From contig CAZCZO010000008.1 of assembly GCA_964503275.1 (NCBI GenBank), positions 58,523-122,522 of the forward strand: a stretch of 64,000 nt of DNA, given 5' to 3'. Within the stretch, counting starts at the first letter, position 1. Every line of letters starts with the position of its first letter. Positions 1 through 8,087 of the stretch are shown here, one piece after another. Source of the stretch: DASRAP01 sp964503275. Its GTDB lineage: Bacteria; Gemmatimonadota; Gemmatimonadetes; Gemmatimonadales; Gemmatimonadaceae. Under the pieces are notes generated by a model. That model made no database searches, was not told where the DNA came from, and was given only the letters and a program-made list of their open reading frames with translations. Position numbers and translations under genes: made by a program.

Positions 1-730
1 GGAGGCCGACCGCGCGGCCGCCCGCGAGGCGGACGCCCTGTTCAATCTCCTGTTCCTCGACCCGGCGTTCCACGGGGGCTATCCAGGGCCCTTCGCCGAG
101 AAGGTCAGCGCGCGGTCGCTGGGCTACACGCGAGGTGACTCCGAGCGGATGCGCACCCCGCTCGACTTCATCGGGATCAACTGCTACTACCGGCTGGTGG
201 TCGGTGTGTCGGCCGGCACGCCGAAGCTGCCGTTCTATCTGTTGGCCGGGCAGGGGGACATCCGCACCGCCGGCGGACACGCCATTCCGGGCGCGTCCAA
301 GCGGGTGCGCGTCGTCGAGAGCTCGTTCGGACGCCGCGACGGCCCGCGTACCGAGATGGACTGGGAGGTGTGGCCGCAGGCGCTCTACGACGTCATCATG
401 CGCATGACCAGGCGCTACGGACCGATCCCCATCGAAGTCGCGGAGAGCGGCTGCGCCTTCGCGGACGAGGTCAGCCCCGACGGTCTGGTGCACGACGAAG
501 CGCGCCGGCAGTACCACCGCGAACACCTGCTCCGGGTGGCTGAGGCGATGCGCGACGGGGCCGATGTGCGGAGCTACCACGCCTGGAGCTTCATGGACAA
601 CTTCGAGTGGGCGTCGGGGTATCGGCCACGCTTCGGCATCGTGCACGTGGACTACCGGACCCAGCGCCGCACGCTCAAGGACTCCGGGGCCTGGTACGCG
701 GACGTCTGTCGGACCCGCGTCGTTCCGTAG
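1..730 (+). CDS. Family 1 glycoside hydrolase (beta-glucosidase type), C-terminal part
   Basis: This is the last 242 codons of a gene that begins before the window; the reading frame is open from base 2. It is probably a retaining beta-glycosidase that cleaves beta-glucosides or related sugars. Visible GH1 features are PLDFIGINCYYR (substrate-pocket strand) and a C-terminal block YHAWSFMDNFEWASGY followed by RFGIVHVDY and the W of GAWYADV. The likely catalytic nucleophile is the Glu encoded at 443-445, within VAESGCAF; the family norm is (I/V)TENG, so Ser replaces the Asn. The acid/base NEP motif lies upstream of the window. Full-length GH1 enzymes are about 440-480 residues, so roughly half is present. 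The substrate cannot be told from this fragment. Confidence 0.9.
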   Translation, partial: EADRAAAREADALFNLLFLDPAFHGGYPGPFAEKVSARSLGYTRGDSERMRTPLDFIGINCYYRLVVGVSAGTPKLPFYLLAGQGDIRTAGGHAIPGASKRVRVVESSFGRRDGPRTEMDWEVWPQALYDVIMRMTRRYGPIPIEVAESGCAFADEVSPDGLVHDEARRQYHREHLLRVAEAMRDGADVRSYHAWSFMDNFEWASGYRPRFGIVHVDYRTQRRTLKDSGAWYADVCRTRVVP

Positions 731-799
731 GGCGATTCACGGTTCGCGGGTCAGCTGCCGATACTCGAGGGCAACCCTTCTGATGCTGAGGTGCCCACT

Positions 800-997
800 A
801 TGACCAACAATGTCGGGAATGCGGACAAGGTCGTCCGCGTGATCGTCGGACTCGGCGTGCTCTCGCTCTTCTTCGTGCTCGACGGCGTCCAGCGCTACGT
901 CGCGGTGATCGGCCTCGTGCCACTGTTCACAGCGGCGTCGGGCTACTGCCCACTCTACACGGTGCTGGGCGTCAACACCTGCGCGCGGAAGCCCTAG
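800..997 (+). CDS. Small YgaP-type DUF2892 membrane protein
   Basis: A 65-residue protein with two hydrophobic helices: residues about 11-28 (VVRVIVGLGVLSLFFVL) and about 32-50, followed by the Cys-containing turn SGYCPLYTVLGVNTC. This layout (Asn-Val-Gly N-terminus, two helices, CPLY-LG-NTC end) is typical of the DUF2892 family, related to the membrane part of the rhodanese YgaP. I chose ATG at 800 over GTG at 791 because GAGG at 788-791 is well spaced for it. The last four bases (CTAG, 994-997) are shared with the stop codon of the convergent msrA. Function is unknown; a role near sulfur or redox chemistry is only suggested by family context and the msrA neighbour. Confidence 0.85.
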   Translation: MTNNVGNADKVVRVIVGLGVLSLFFVLDGVQRYVAVIGLVPLFTAASGYCPLYTVLGVNTCARKP

Positions 998-1536
998 GCC
1001 TCCGGCTTGAGCCGCCCGGCGTACTTCGCGCGGATCTTCGCCACCTTCGGCGACACGACGAAGGCGCAGTAGGGTTGGAAGGGGTTCCGCGCGAAGTAGT
1101 CCAGATGTTCCCGCTCTGCCGGCCAGAACACCGGCGCCGGCGCGACCTCGGTGACGATGGGGTCATCGAACACGGCGTCTGCCGTCAGCGCAGCGATCAC
1201 CGCGTGGGCGGTGGTCGCCTGCTCGGCGTCGTGCGTGAAGATCACGGAGCGGTACTGCGGCCCGACATCGTTGCCCTGCCGGTCGCGTTGCGTGGGGTCG
1301 TGCGAGGCGAAGAACACCTCGAGGATCTCGCGGTAGCTGATCACCGCCGGGTCGAATCGCACCTCGACCACCTCGGCGTGGCCGGTGGTCTTCTCGCAGA
1401 CCTGCGCGTAGGTCGGGTGCGCCACGTGCCCACCCGCGTAGCCCGGGCGCACATCGAGCACGCCGTCGAGCATGTCGTACACGGCTTCGGTGCACCAGAA
1501 GCAGCCGCCGCCAAGGGTCGCGATCGCAGTCGTCAT
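994..1536 (-). CDS. msrA: Peptide-methionine (S)-S-oxide reductase MsrA
   Basis: A 180-residue cytoplasmic enzyme that reduces methionine-S-sulfoxide in oxidised proteins. The N-terminal GGGCFWCTEAVY carries the catalytic Cys12 with Cys15 close by, and family blocks GYAGG, PTYAQVC, TGHAEVVEV, FFASHDPTQ and GPQYRSVI all follow in order. Length is normal for a stand-alone MsrA without a fused MsrB. Its start is 15 bases after the stop of the NmrA-like gene on the same strand, so the two are probably co-transcribed. There is no C-terminal pair of resolving cysteines, so recycling may depend on Cys15 or on other thiols. Confidence 0.96.
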   Translation of the reverse strand: MTTAIATLGGGCFWCTEAVYDMLDGVLDVRPGYAGGHVAHPTYAQVCEKTTGHAEVVEVRFDPAVISYREILEVFFASHDPTQRDRQGNDVGPQYRSVIFTHDAEQATTAHAVIAALTADAVFDDPIVTEVAPAPVFWPAEREHLDYFARNPFQPYCAFVVSPKVAKIRAKYAGRLKPEA

Positions 1537-1551
1537 CGGGTCAGGTCGGGG

Positions 1552-2190
1552 TCAGGTGGCCATGCCCACGCGACGGCGAACGAACTGTCGCGCGGTGAGT
1601 TCAGAGAGGAGGAAGGCGGCGACCTCACCGGTGGTGAGGGAGCGGCCGCCCGGCGGCATGTAGTCGGCGAGCACGCGCGCCGTGCCGGTGGCCTCGCCAT
1701 CGGGGATGTCGGGTGTGGCGACAGTCGTCCACTCGAGGTCGCTGTCGCGCAGCGCCTCCCACGCGAGGCGGTGCTGCTCGGAGGTCTTGCGGAAGATCGG
1801 CGGGAACGTCGGTGACTCGCTGCGCAGCATCGTGCCGTCGGCCGTGAGCAGGATGCCGCCGCCGGCGACGTTGAGGATGCGCGTGACCCCCAGACGCTGC
1901 ATCGCCGCGACGATGTTGCGGGTCCCCTGGCTCAGTGCGACCCCGGGCTCCTGCAGACCCGCGTTGCCAAGGCAGGAGATCACCGCGTCCGCGCCGGTGA
2001 TGGTGCGTTCCACGGCGGTCGGGTCGAGCACGTCGCCGGCGAACACGGTCAGACCAGGCAGTTCGGCGAGCGCAGAGGGATCGCGGGCGAGCGCCTGGAC
2101 CCGGTGCCCGGCCGCCAGCGCACCGGCGAGCACGCGGCGACCGGTGCGGCCGGTGGCACCGAACAGGGCGATGGTGAGGGCGGCGGACAT
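1552..2190 (-). CDS. NmrA/SDR-like NAD(P)-binding reductase
   Basis: A 212-residue atypical short-chain dehydrogenase. A Rossmann fold starts almost at residue 1 with GATGRTGRRV (residues 11-20), followed by a basic residue after the second strand (ALARDP) typical of NADP preference, then VFAGDVLD, AVISCLG, ILNVAGGG and EWTTVATPDIPDG. The family includes flavin or biliverdin-IXbeta-type reductases and NADP sensors; the substrate cannot be decided. I chose the ATG at 2190; an in-frame ATG at 2211 would add seven residues. It lies 15 bases upstream of msrA and is divergent from the membrane gene at 2263. Confidence 0.85.
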   Translation of the reverse strand: MSAALTIALFGATGRTGRRVLAGALAAGHRVQALARDPSALAELPGLTVFAGDVLDPTAVERTITGADAVISCLGNAGLQEPGVALSQGTRNIVAAMQRLGVTRILNVAGGGILLTADGTMLRSESPTFPPIFRKTSEQHRLAWEALRDSDLEWTTVATPDIPDGEATGTARVLADYMPPGGRSLTTGEVAAFLLSELTARQFVRRRVGMAT

Positions 2191-2246
2191 AGGTAGGAGA
2201 ATAACCCCCATCGCCACGCGCAGGTGCCAAACGGCTGATGCCCTGC

Positions 2247-2252
2247 TAGCGT
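2247..2252 (+). promoter_or_regulatory. Candidate extended -10 box before the gene at 2263
   Basis: TGC directly followed by TAGCGT gives an extended -10 pattern (TGn plus TAnnnT) with the start codon 10 bases downstream. No good -35 hexamer is seen. This fits the short leaders found elsewhere in the window. Inference only. Confidence 0.3.
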
Positions 2253-2262
2253 TCAGACTACC

Positions 2263-2685
2263 ATGACGCCCCCGGTGACGCTCCACGCGCTGCTGTTCGC
2301 GATCCTCGGCGTTGGCATCGCTGGGCTCGGGGCCGAGCTCCTGCTCCTGGAGCACTTCGAGGAATGGCGGCAGTGGCTGCCGCTGGCGCTGCTGGCCGTT
2401 GCGGCGCTGGTCTGGCTCCTTCACGCGTGGCGGCGCGCGGCGTCCACCGTGATGGCGATGCGGGTGGTGATGGCGGCGCACGTGCTGGTCGGTGCCGTCG
2501 GCGTGTGGTTCCACTACAGCGGCAACACCGAGTTCGAGTTGGAGATGTACCCGGATATGCAGGGCTGGACGCTGTTCACCGAGTCGATGATGGGGGCGAC
2601 GCCGGCACTGGCGCCGGGGGCCCTCGTACAGTTGGGACTGCTGGGCCTGGCGTGGTCGTTCCGCCATCCGGCACTGAGGCAGTGA
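2263..2685 (+). CDS. Four-helix integral membrane protein, unknown function
   Basis: A 140-residue protein with four hydrophobic stretches at about residues 5-27, 38-55, 64-84 and 112-132. A polar loop containing YSGNTEFELEMYP lies between helices three and four. I do not recognise a named family and see no catalytic motif. The start ATG at 2263 directly precedes the first helix. It is divergent from the NmrA-like gene and lies 38 bases upstream of the HhH gene, so these two could share a transcript. Confidence 0.75.
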   Translation: MTPPVTLHALLFAILGVGIAGLGAELLLLEHFEEWRQWLPLALLAVAALVWLLHAWRRAASTVMAMRVVMAAHVLVGAVGVWFHYSGNTEFELEMYPDMQGWTLFTESMMGATPALAPGALVQLGLLGLAWSFRHPALRQ

Positions 2686-2723
2686 CCGCCGAACGACATC
2701 ACACCTACCCGTTGAGGCGTACT

Positions 2724-3350
2724 ATGATCCGCGCTCTGCGCGCCCTGGCCCTCGTGGCCGCCCTCCCGCTGCTCGCGTCGGCACAGGTGGGCAAGCACAG
2801 CTTCGTCGACCCCAACCGTGCCAGTGAGGCCGATCTCGCCGCGCTGCCCGGAATGAACGTCACACTGGCCAAGGCCGTGATCGCCGGCCGTCCGCACCTG
2901 TCGATGCTGGCCGTTGACTCGCTGCTGGGTCAGACGCTGTCGCGTGAGCAGCGCACGGCCCTATACGAGAAGCTCTGGCTCCACATCAACCTCAACAAGA
3001 CCACGCGCGAGGAGATCCTGCTGATCCCACGCTCGGGCAATCGCGTGGCGCGCGAGTTCCAGGAGTACGCGCCCTACAAGGGCCTGCCCGTGTTCCGTCG
3101 CGAGATGGGCAAGTACTGGGACGCCGCCGAGGTTGCGCGACTGGAGAGCTATGTGTTCGTGCCGATCGATCTGAACACGGCCAGCGACGAGGACATCCTG
3201 AGCATTCCGGGCAGCGGCCCGCGGGTGCTGCGCGAGTTCAAGGAGTACCGACCGTACCGGTCCATGGAGCAGTTCCGCCGTGAGATGGGCAAGTACTGGG
3301 ACGCGAAGGAAGTGTCGCGGTTGGAGCGCTATGTGGTGATCGGGCAGTAG
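2724..3350 (+). CDS. Exported helix-hairpin-helix repeat protein
   Basis: A 208-residue protein. Residues 1-20 form a signal peptide ending LLASAQ. Three related segments follow: PNRASEADLAALPGMN, INLNKTTREEILLIPRSG and IDLNTASDEDILSIPGSG. Each resembles the ComEA-type helix-hairpin-helix that binds the DNA backbone. The last two are followed by near-identical tails (REFQEYAPYKGL..RREMGKYWDA and REFKEYRPYRSM..RREMGKYWDA), showing an internal duplication of about 75 residues. Export suggests a periplasmic role such as DNA binding or uptake, but the HhH in exported proteins can also be structural. The stop is 9 bases from that of the convergent ABC-F gene. Confidence 0.8.
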   Translation: MIRALRALALVAALPLLASAQVGKHSFVDPNRASEADLAALPGMNVTLAKAVIAGRPHLSMLAVDSLLGQTLSREQRTALYEKLWLHINLNKTTREEILLIPRSGNRVAREFQEYAPYKGLPVFRREMGKYWDAAEVARLESYVFVPIDLNTASDEDILSIPGSGPRVLREFKEYRPYRSMEQFRREMGKYWDAKEVSRLERYVVIGQ

Positions 3351-3359
3351 CCCCCCCCC

Positions 3360-5318
3360 TCACCCCAGCCGCTCCAACTCCTCCGACGCGGTGGCCCATG
3401 CGGTCACCGCGTCGTCGTAGGTGCGCCGGGCGTCCTCGAGCTGCTTGGTCAGCGTCGCCGCCTTCCGCGCGCCATCTGCGCCGCCAACATACAGCGACTC
3501 ATCCGCGACCGCAGCCTCCAAGCGCTTCACCGCGCCCTCTGCCGCCGCAACATCGGCCTCAGCGGCCTCCACCCGACGCTTGAGCGTCCGCTTGTCGGCG
3601 TCCGCACTGCCGCGCCCCGAGGGCTTCTCCGCCGCGCGCGCCGCCGCCTTCACCTTCTCGTCGCGCCGCGCATCGCTCGCCGCCGTCGCGACCTGCTTTT
3701 CGCGCAGCGCCTCGGCGGCCTCCCACTCCACGAACGGACCCGCGAAGTCGATCAACTTGCCATCGCGGATCGCCCACACCCGCGTCGCCAACTCGCGCAA
3801 GAAGGCCCGGTCGTGGCTCACGATCACCGTCGTGCCCTCGTACTCCTCGATACCGTCTTCCAAGGCCTCGATGCTCTCGACGTCCAAGTGGTTCGTCGGC
3901 TCGTCGAGCACCAGCAAGTTGGCCTTGCGCAGCGTGATCATCGCCAGCGCGACGCGCGCACGCTCACCACCCGACAGCGAGTTGGTCGAGCGCAGCACCT
4001 CGTCGCCACTGAAGCCGAACGCGCCGAGCAGGCCTTGGATCTGCCCACGGGTCCACAGCGGACGCAGCTCCTGGATCACGTCGAACATCGACTTGTCCAT
4101 CGGCACGCCCGCCAGATCCTGACGGTACCAGGCCGTGGTGATCGAACCACCGATGCGCACTTCGCCACCCTGCGGCTCGCGCGCGCCGAGCAGCGTCGAG
4201 AGCAGCGTCGTCTTGCCCGCCCCGTTGGGCGCGACCAGCGCGATGACATCGCCGCGCATGAGCGTGACCGTCGCGTCCTTGAGCAACACGCGCTCGTGCG
4301 GCGGCGTGCCCACCGCGACCGTCAGCTTCTCGGTCTGGAACACCCGGTCGCCGCCGCGCTCGCCGATCTCGAGCAACAGGCTCATGGCGCCCGCCTCGCC
4401 CGGCGGCGGCGAGAGTCGCGGCAAGCGCTCCAAGCGCTTGCGACGCCCCTTGGCCTGCGCGCTGTTCTGCCCCGCGATATGGCGGCGAATGTAGTCCGCC
4501 TCCTTGTTCACGAAGGCCTGCTGCTTCTCGACCGCGCGCCGCAACGTCAGCTCCCGCTCGGCCTTCTGCTGCACGAAGGCGGAGTAGCCACCGCGATAGG
4601 GTGTGGCCGTGCCCGCGCTCACGTGCAACACGTGGTCCACCGTCTCGTCGAGGAAGGCACGGTCGTGCGAGATCACGATCACCGTCTCGCCGAGCTCGCC
4701 CAGGTAGCGGGTCAGCCAGCGCGTCGTGTCGAGGTCCAGATGGTTGGTGGGCTCGTCGAGCAGCAAGAGGTCAGCGGGCGCGGCAAGTGGTGCTGCGAGT
4801 CCGACGCGCCCACGCTCACCGCCACTCAGCTTCGAGAGCGGACGCGTCTTGCACTCCTCAGGGTCGAACCCAAGACCTTGCAACACCGCGTCGACGCGCG
4901 CGTGGTAATCGTACCCGCCGATGTGCGCGAAGCGCTCCATATCGCGCCCGTACTTCTCCAGGTCGCTCTCCGTCGCCCGCTCACCCAGCTCGGCGAGTCG
5001 TTCGCCCTGCTGCGCGAGCGCCTTCTCGAGCTGGACCACATCGCCGTAGCCCGCCGCCGCTGCTTCCCACACCGAGGTCGCGTCGCCGAAGTCGCGATGC
5101 TGATCGAGCAGCGTGATCTTGAGGCCAGGCATGCGCGCGACCGCCCCGCGCGTGGGCTTCAGGGCACCGGTGAGCAGTTTGAACAGCGTGGTCTTGCCCG
5201 CCCCATTGCGTCCCACCACGCCCCAACGCTCACCGCGCCCGACCGTGAAGGAGACTTTGTCGAGGAGCACATCCGCGCCGAACTCGACGCGGATGTCGGC
5301 GAACGACACAAGGGTCAC
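3360..5318 (-). CDS. ABC-F family ATPase (Uup/EttA-like ribosome-associated protein)
   Basis: A 652-residue soluble protein with two ATP-binding cassettes and no membrane segment. Walker A motifs are GRNGAGKT (residues 36-43) and APNGAGKT (363-370); both halves carry SGGER signatures and DEPTNHLD Walker B boxes. The linker (about 250-300, rich in Lys/Arg) is the tRNA-facing region in this family. The C-terminus from about 540 is a charged coiled coil, as in Uup. ABC-F proteins act on stalled or starting ribosomes. The start is GTG at 5318 in a GTGA overlap with the stop of the DEAD-box helicase, so translation is coupled to an RNA-remodelling enzyme. One half has APLAAPAD where many homologues have an ALA-L stretch after the signature; ATPase residues look intact. 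Confidence 0.95.
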   Translation of the reverse strand: MTLVSFADIRVEFGADVLLDKVSFTVGRGERWGVVGRNGAGKTTLFKLLTGALKPTRGAVARMPGLKITLLDQHRDFGDATSVWEAAAAGYGDVVQLEKALAQQGERLAELGERATESDLEKYGRDMERFAHIGGYDYHARVDAVLQGLGFDPEECKTRPLSKLSGGERGRVGLAAPLAAPADLLLLDEPTNHLDLDTTRWLTRYLGELGETVIVISHDRAFLDETVDHVLHVSAGTATPYRGGYSAFVQQKAERELTLRRAVEKQQAFVNKEADYIRRHIAGQNSAQAKGRRKRLERLPRLSPPPGEAGAMSLLLEIGERGGDRVFQTEKLTVAVGTPPHERVLLKDATVTLMRGDVIALVAPNGAGKTTLLSTLLGAREPQGGEVRIGGSITTAWYRQDLAGVPMDKSMFDVIQELRPLWTRGQIQGLLGAFGFSGDEVLRSTNSLSGGERARVALAMITLRKANLLVLDEPTNHLDVESIEALEDGIEEYEGTTVIVSHDRAFLRELATRVWAIRDGKLIDFAGPFVEWEAAEALREKQVATAASDARRDEKVKAAARAAEKPSGRGSADADKRTLKRRVEAAEADVAAAEGAVKRLEAAVADESLYVGGADGARKAATLTKQLEDARRTYDDAVTAWATASEELERLG

Positions 5319-6784
5319 TGCCCGCTGCCACCCGTACGGCGGGGACCACCGCGTCCGCGACGGCTGCGCCCGCCGCTGCCACCAGCGCTGGGGCCACTGC
5401 TCTTGCCACCGTCACGGTACGGGGATGCATCGCCGCCACCCGCGGATGGGCGCGGTGCGGCCGGCCGCGAGGCGCCACTGCGCGTGCCGCTGGAGGTCGC
5501 AGCACTGCGACCGCTCCCCGTCGACGACGGACTCGGCCCGCGGCTCGCTCCACCACTCGCCGCCTGCGCCTTCCGCTCCAACTTCGCCTTCGCCCGAGCG
5601 CGCTCCTCCGCCTTGCGCGCCCGGATCGCCGCGATGCGCTCAGCGACCGGCACCTCGAAGCGCTCCTGCGGCTTCGCGCTGTAGTCGAAGTCGGGCAGGG
5701 TCACGCGCGGCAACCGCTTGCCGATCGCACGCTCGATGGCTTTGAGGTCCGTCTCTTCTTCGGGCGAGACGAACGTGTACGCCTCGCCCGTCAGCTCCGC
5801 ACGGGCCGTGCGGCCCACCCGATGGATGTAGTCCTCGGGCATGTGCGGGACATCGAAGTTCACCACGTGGCCCAGCGCCTCGACGTCGATCCCGCGCGCG
5901 ACGATGTCCGTGGCCACCAGCACCTGCAGGGCGCCGTCCTTGAAACCCGCGAGTGCGGCCGTGCGCTGCGGTTGCGAGCGGTTGCCGTGGATGCGGTCGG
6001 CGAGGATGCCCTGCTTGACCAGCTGATCGGCGAGCCGGTTGGCGCGGTGCTTGGTCCGCGTGAAGACCAGCGCCTGCGGCATCTCGCCGCGCTGCAGCAG
6101 CGAGACCAGCAGGCTGGACTTCAGCTCCTGCGCCACGGGGTACACGGCCTGCGTGATGCCCACCGCCGGCGCGGCCTTGCGCTCAAGATTGATGGTCGCC
6201 GGCTTCTGCAGCATCTCGTGCGAGAGTTTGGCGATCGGGTCCGGCATCGTCGCGCTGAAGAACAGCGTCTGCCGCTTCGTCGGCACGAACTTGAGGATCT
6301 TCTTGATCTCGGGCAGGAAGCCCATGTCGAGCATCCGGTCCGCTTCGTCGAGCACGAGGTACTCGATGGTGTCGAGCCGCGCGTAGGGTGACCGCAGATG
6401 GTCGAGCAGGCGCCCGGGCGTCGCGATCAGCACATCGACCCCGCTGCGGAAGGCGTGCTCCTGCGGCCCCATCCCCACACCGCCGAAGATCGCGGCGGCC
6501 GTGATCGGCGTGTGCACCGCCATCTCGTTCAGCGACTCGAGGATCTGCGCGGCGAGCTCGCGGGTCGGCGTCAGCACCAGCGCGCGCGTGGTGCCCCGCG
6601 GCCGGTCGATCAGCTTGTGCAGGATCGGCAACAGGAACGCCGCCGTCTTGCCGCTGCCGGTCATCGCGCAGGCAAGCAGGTCGCGCCCCTCAAGGGCCGG
6701 CGGGATCGCATCGGCCTGGATGGGGGTGGGGCGGGCAAAGCCCAGTTCTTTCAGTCCCTGAAGGAGACTGGGGTGCAGGTGCAA
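5315..6784 (-). CDS. DEAD-box ATP-dependent RNA helicase (RhlE-like)
   Basis: About 489 residues. Motifs appear in order: the Q motif region GFARPTPIQ, motif I MTGSGKT (41-47), PTRELA, DEAD (146-149), SAT (177-179), then in the second domain VATDIVARGID and HRVGRTARA. The last 100 residues are a basic Arg/Gly/Ser-rich tail, a usual RNA-binding extension. The annotated TTG start at 6784 cuts into the family N-terminus: in-frame codons upstream read LSTFSALHLHPSLLQ, matching the usual opening of RhlE proteins. The true start may therefore be the CTG at 6802. A sigma70-like promoter sits just upstream. The stop overlaps the GTG start of the ABC-F gene. Confidence 0.95.
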   Translation of the reverse strand: MHLHPSLLQGLKELGFARPTPIQADAIPPALEGRDLLACAMTGSGKTAAFLLPILHKLIDRPRGTTRALVLTPTRELAAQILESLNEMAVHTPITAAAIFGGVGMGPQEHAFRSGVDVLIATPGRLLDHLRSPYARLDTIEYLVLDEADRMLDMGFLPEIKKILKFVPTKRQTLFFSATMPDPIAKLSHEMLQKPATINLERKAAPAVGITQAVYPVAQELKSSLLVSLLQRGEMPQALVFTRTKHRANRLADQLVKQGILADRIHGNRSQPQRTAALAGFKDGALQVLVATDIVARGIDVEALGHVVNFDVPHMPEDYIHRVGRTARAELTGEAYTFVSPEEETDLKAIERAIGKRLPRVTLPDFDYSAKPQERFEVPVAERIAAIRARKAEERARAKAKLERKAQAASGGASRGPSPSSTGSGRSAATSSGTRSGASRPAAPRPSAGGGDASPYRDGGKSSGPSAGGSGGRSRRGRGGPRRTGGSGQ

Positions 6785-6841
6785 CGCGCTGAAGGTGCTC
6801 AGGATCGGGTCCGGCTGGGGGTCAACGAGGCGCGCAGTGCG

Positions 6842-6870
6842 CCTATAGCCCTTAAAGATAACCCATTCAA
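6842..6870 (-). promoter_or_regulatory. Candidate promoter of the helicase/ABC-F operon
   Basis: On the minus strand TTGAAT (6870-6865) is separated by exactly 17 bases from TATAGG (6847-6842), inside an unusually AT-rich stretch for this genome. The predicted transcript start near 6835 leaves a leader of about 30-50 bases before the CTG at 6802 or TTG at 6784. Confidence 0.5.
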
Positions 6871-6937
6871 GGCTCGGACGGGGCGACGGCCGAGCCCGGG
6901 CCGAGCCTGCCGCTGGAGCCGCCGCCGTCCCGTCCGC

Positions 6938-8059
6938 CTAGTCGGCGAGCCCGTCGCGCCCGCGGGCGTCGATGCGGGTGGGGCCGATCAGCCGCCCGCC
7001 CCGCACCAGCAGCGCTTCGTCGAAGTTGTTGACCGTCGGGCAGATGTGCGTGGGCAGCAGCTCGATCAGCGTGCCGATCGGCGGCAGGGCGGCCCCATCG
7101 GCCAGATCGATCGGCAGGTGCTCCTCGCTGGGCTTGGCGGGTGTCCAGTCGGCGTGGCCGAGCACCTCGCAGGTCGGTGTGCCGGCATCGGCGCTCACGG
7201 CTTTGTGGCCCGCGTCGCAGGTCACGCGCCCCGGGCGCGGGTGACTGATGATGGTGCTGAGCACCACCGCCGCCGGCTGCAGGCCCCACGCGGGCAGCTG
7301 CGCGAGCGAGGCGCGGTCGTTGAGCACCACCGTGCCCGGCGACACCCGGACGGCGGCGTCGAGCCGATCCCAGTGCGGATAGCTCAGCGCTGCGGGAGTC
7401 GCTGGCGTGCCGGCCACGATGACCTCGTCGATCGTGATCCCCAGCGCGCCGAGGGCCTCGATGAGCATGGCGAGACGCGAGTAGCCCGCATGACCGACCG
7501 CGTCGCGCTCGGCCTCGGCGGCACCCGCGAGGTGCCCGTCATACCAGTGCAGGCCACGGAGCGTACAGCCCGCCGCCTGCACCTCCTGCGCCAGCGCCGT
7601 CACCCGCGCCGGGTCCGAGGGGTCGTGGCCCGTCCGATCCATTCCCGGATTCAGATCGAGGAATACGCCGACCCCGCTGCCCTGCCACGCCTCAAGGTGT
7701 GACGACTCCTCCACGAGGATGCTGCCGCGGGTCGCGGGATGCGCCGCGAACAGCGCCCGGGCCCGGGCGGCGTTCGCGGCGACCATCGGGAAGGCGAGCA
7801 GGACGTCGGGCGCGTGCAGCGACGCCAGCAGACGCCACTCTTTGGTGGTCGCGCACTTGAAGTGCCGCACCCCGGCGTCGAGCAGGCGCTGGATCACCGC
7901 CGCCGACTTGACCGTTTTCACGTGCGGCCGCCATCGGTCCGCGACGCCGCCGCAGGCCGCGAGCACCGCGCCGACATTCGCATCGACGCGGTCGAGGTCG
8001 ATCAGCAGGGCCGGCGTCGGGATGCCGTCGGGGTGGTCGAGGAATCGCGGCGTCGGCAT
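6938..8059 (-). CDS. D-threonine aldolase / D-serine dehydratase-like PLP enzyme
   Basis: A 373-residue cytoplasmic enzyme of the alanine-racemase-fold (type III) PLP family. RPHVKTVKS near residues 45-52 supplies the PLP-binding Lys (K48). GLHWYDGHL and GTPATPAALS build the cofactor pocket. The C-terminal LLPTHICPTVNNFDE gives the His-x-Cys pair that binds the metal ion in D-threonine aldolases and eukaryotic-type D-serine dehydratases. The reaction is either cleavage of D-3-hydroxyamino acids to glycine plus aldehyde or deamination of D-serine; sequence alone does not separate these. ATG at 8059 was chosen because homology begins at FLDHPDGIPTPALLIDL. It follows the glutathione peroxidase gene by 28 bases on the same strand. 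Confidence 0.88.
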   Translation of the reverse strand: MPTPRFLDHPDGIPTPALLIDLDRVDANVGAVLAACGGVADRWRPHVKTVKSAAVIQRLLDAGVRHFKCATTKEWRLLASLHAPDVLLAFPMVAANAARARALFAAHPATRGSILVEESSHLEAWQGSGVGVFLDLNPGMDRTGHDPSDPARVTALAQEVQAAGCTLRGLHWYDGHLAGAAEAERDAVGHAGYSRLAMLIEALGALGITIDEVIVAGTPATPAALSYPHWDRLDAAVRVSPGTVVLNDRASLAQLPAWGLQPAAVVLSTIISHPRPGRVTCDAGHKAVSADAGTPTCEVLGHADWTPAKPSEEHLPIDLADGAALPPIGTLIELLPTHICPTVNNFDEALLVRGGRLIGPTRIDARGRDGLAD

Positions 8060-8087
8060 GCAAGAGCGGGGGAAGGGGACCGCTCGG

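Noticed and set aside
3351..3359. Run of nine C between two convergent genes, as a phase-variation tract
   Set aside because: It lies after one stop codon and before the other, so length changes would not alter either protein.
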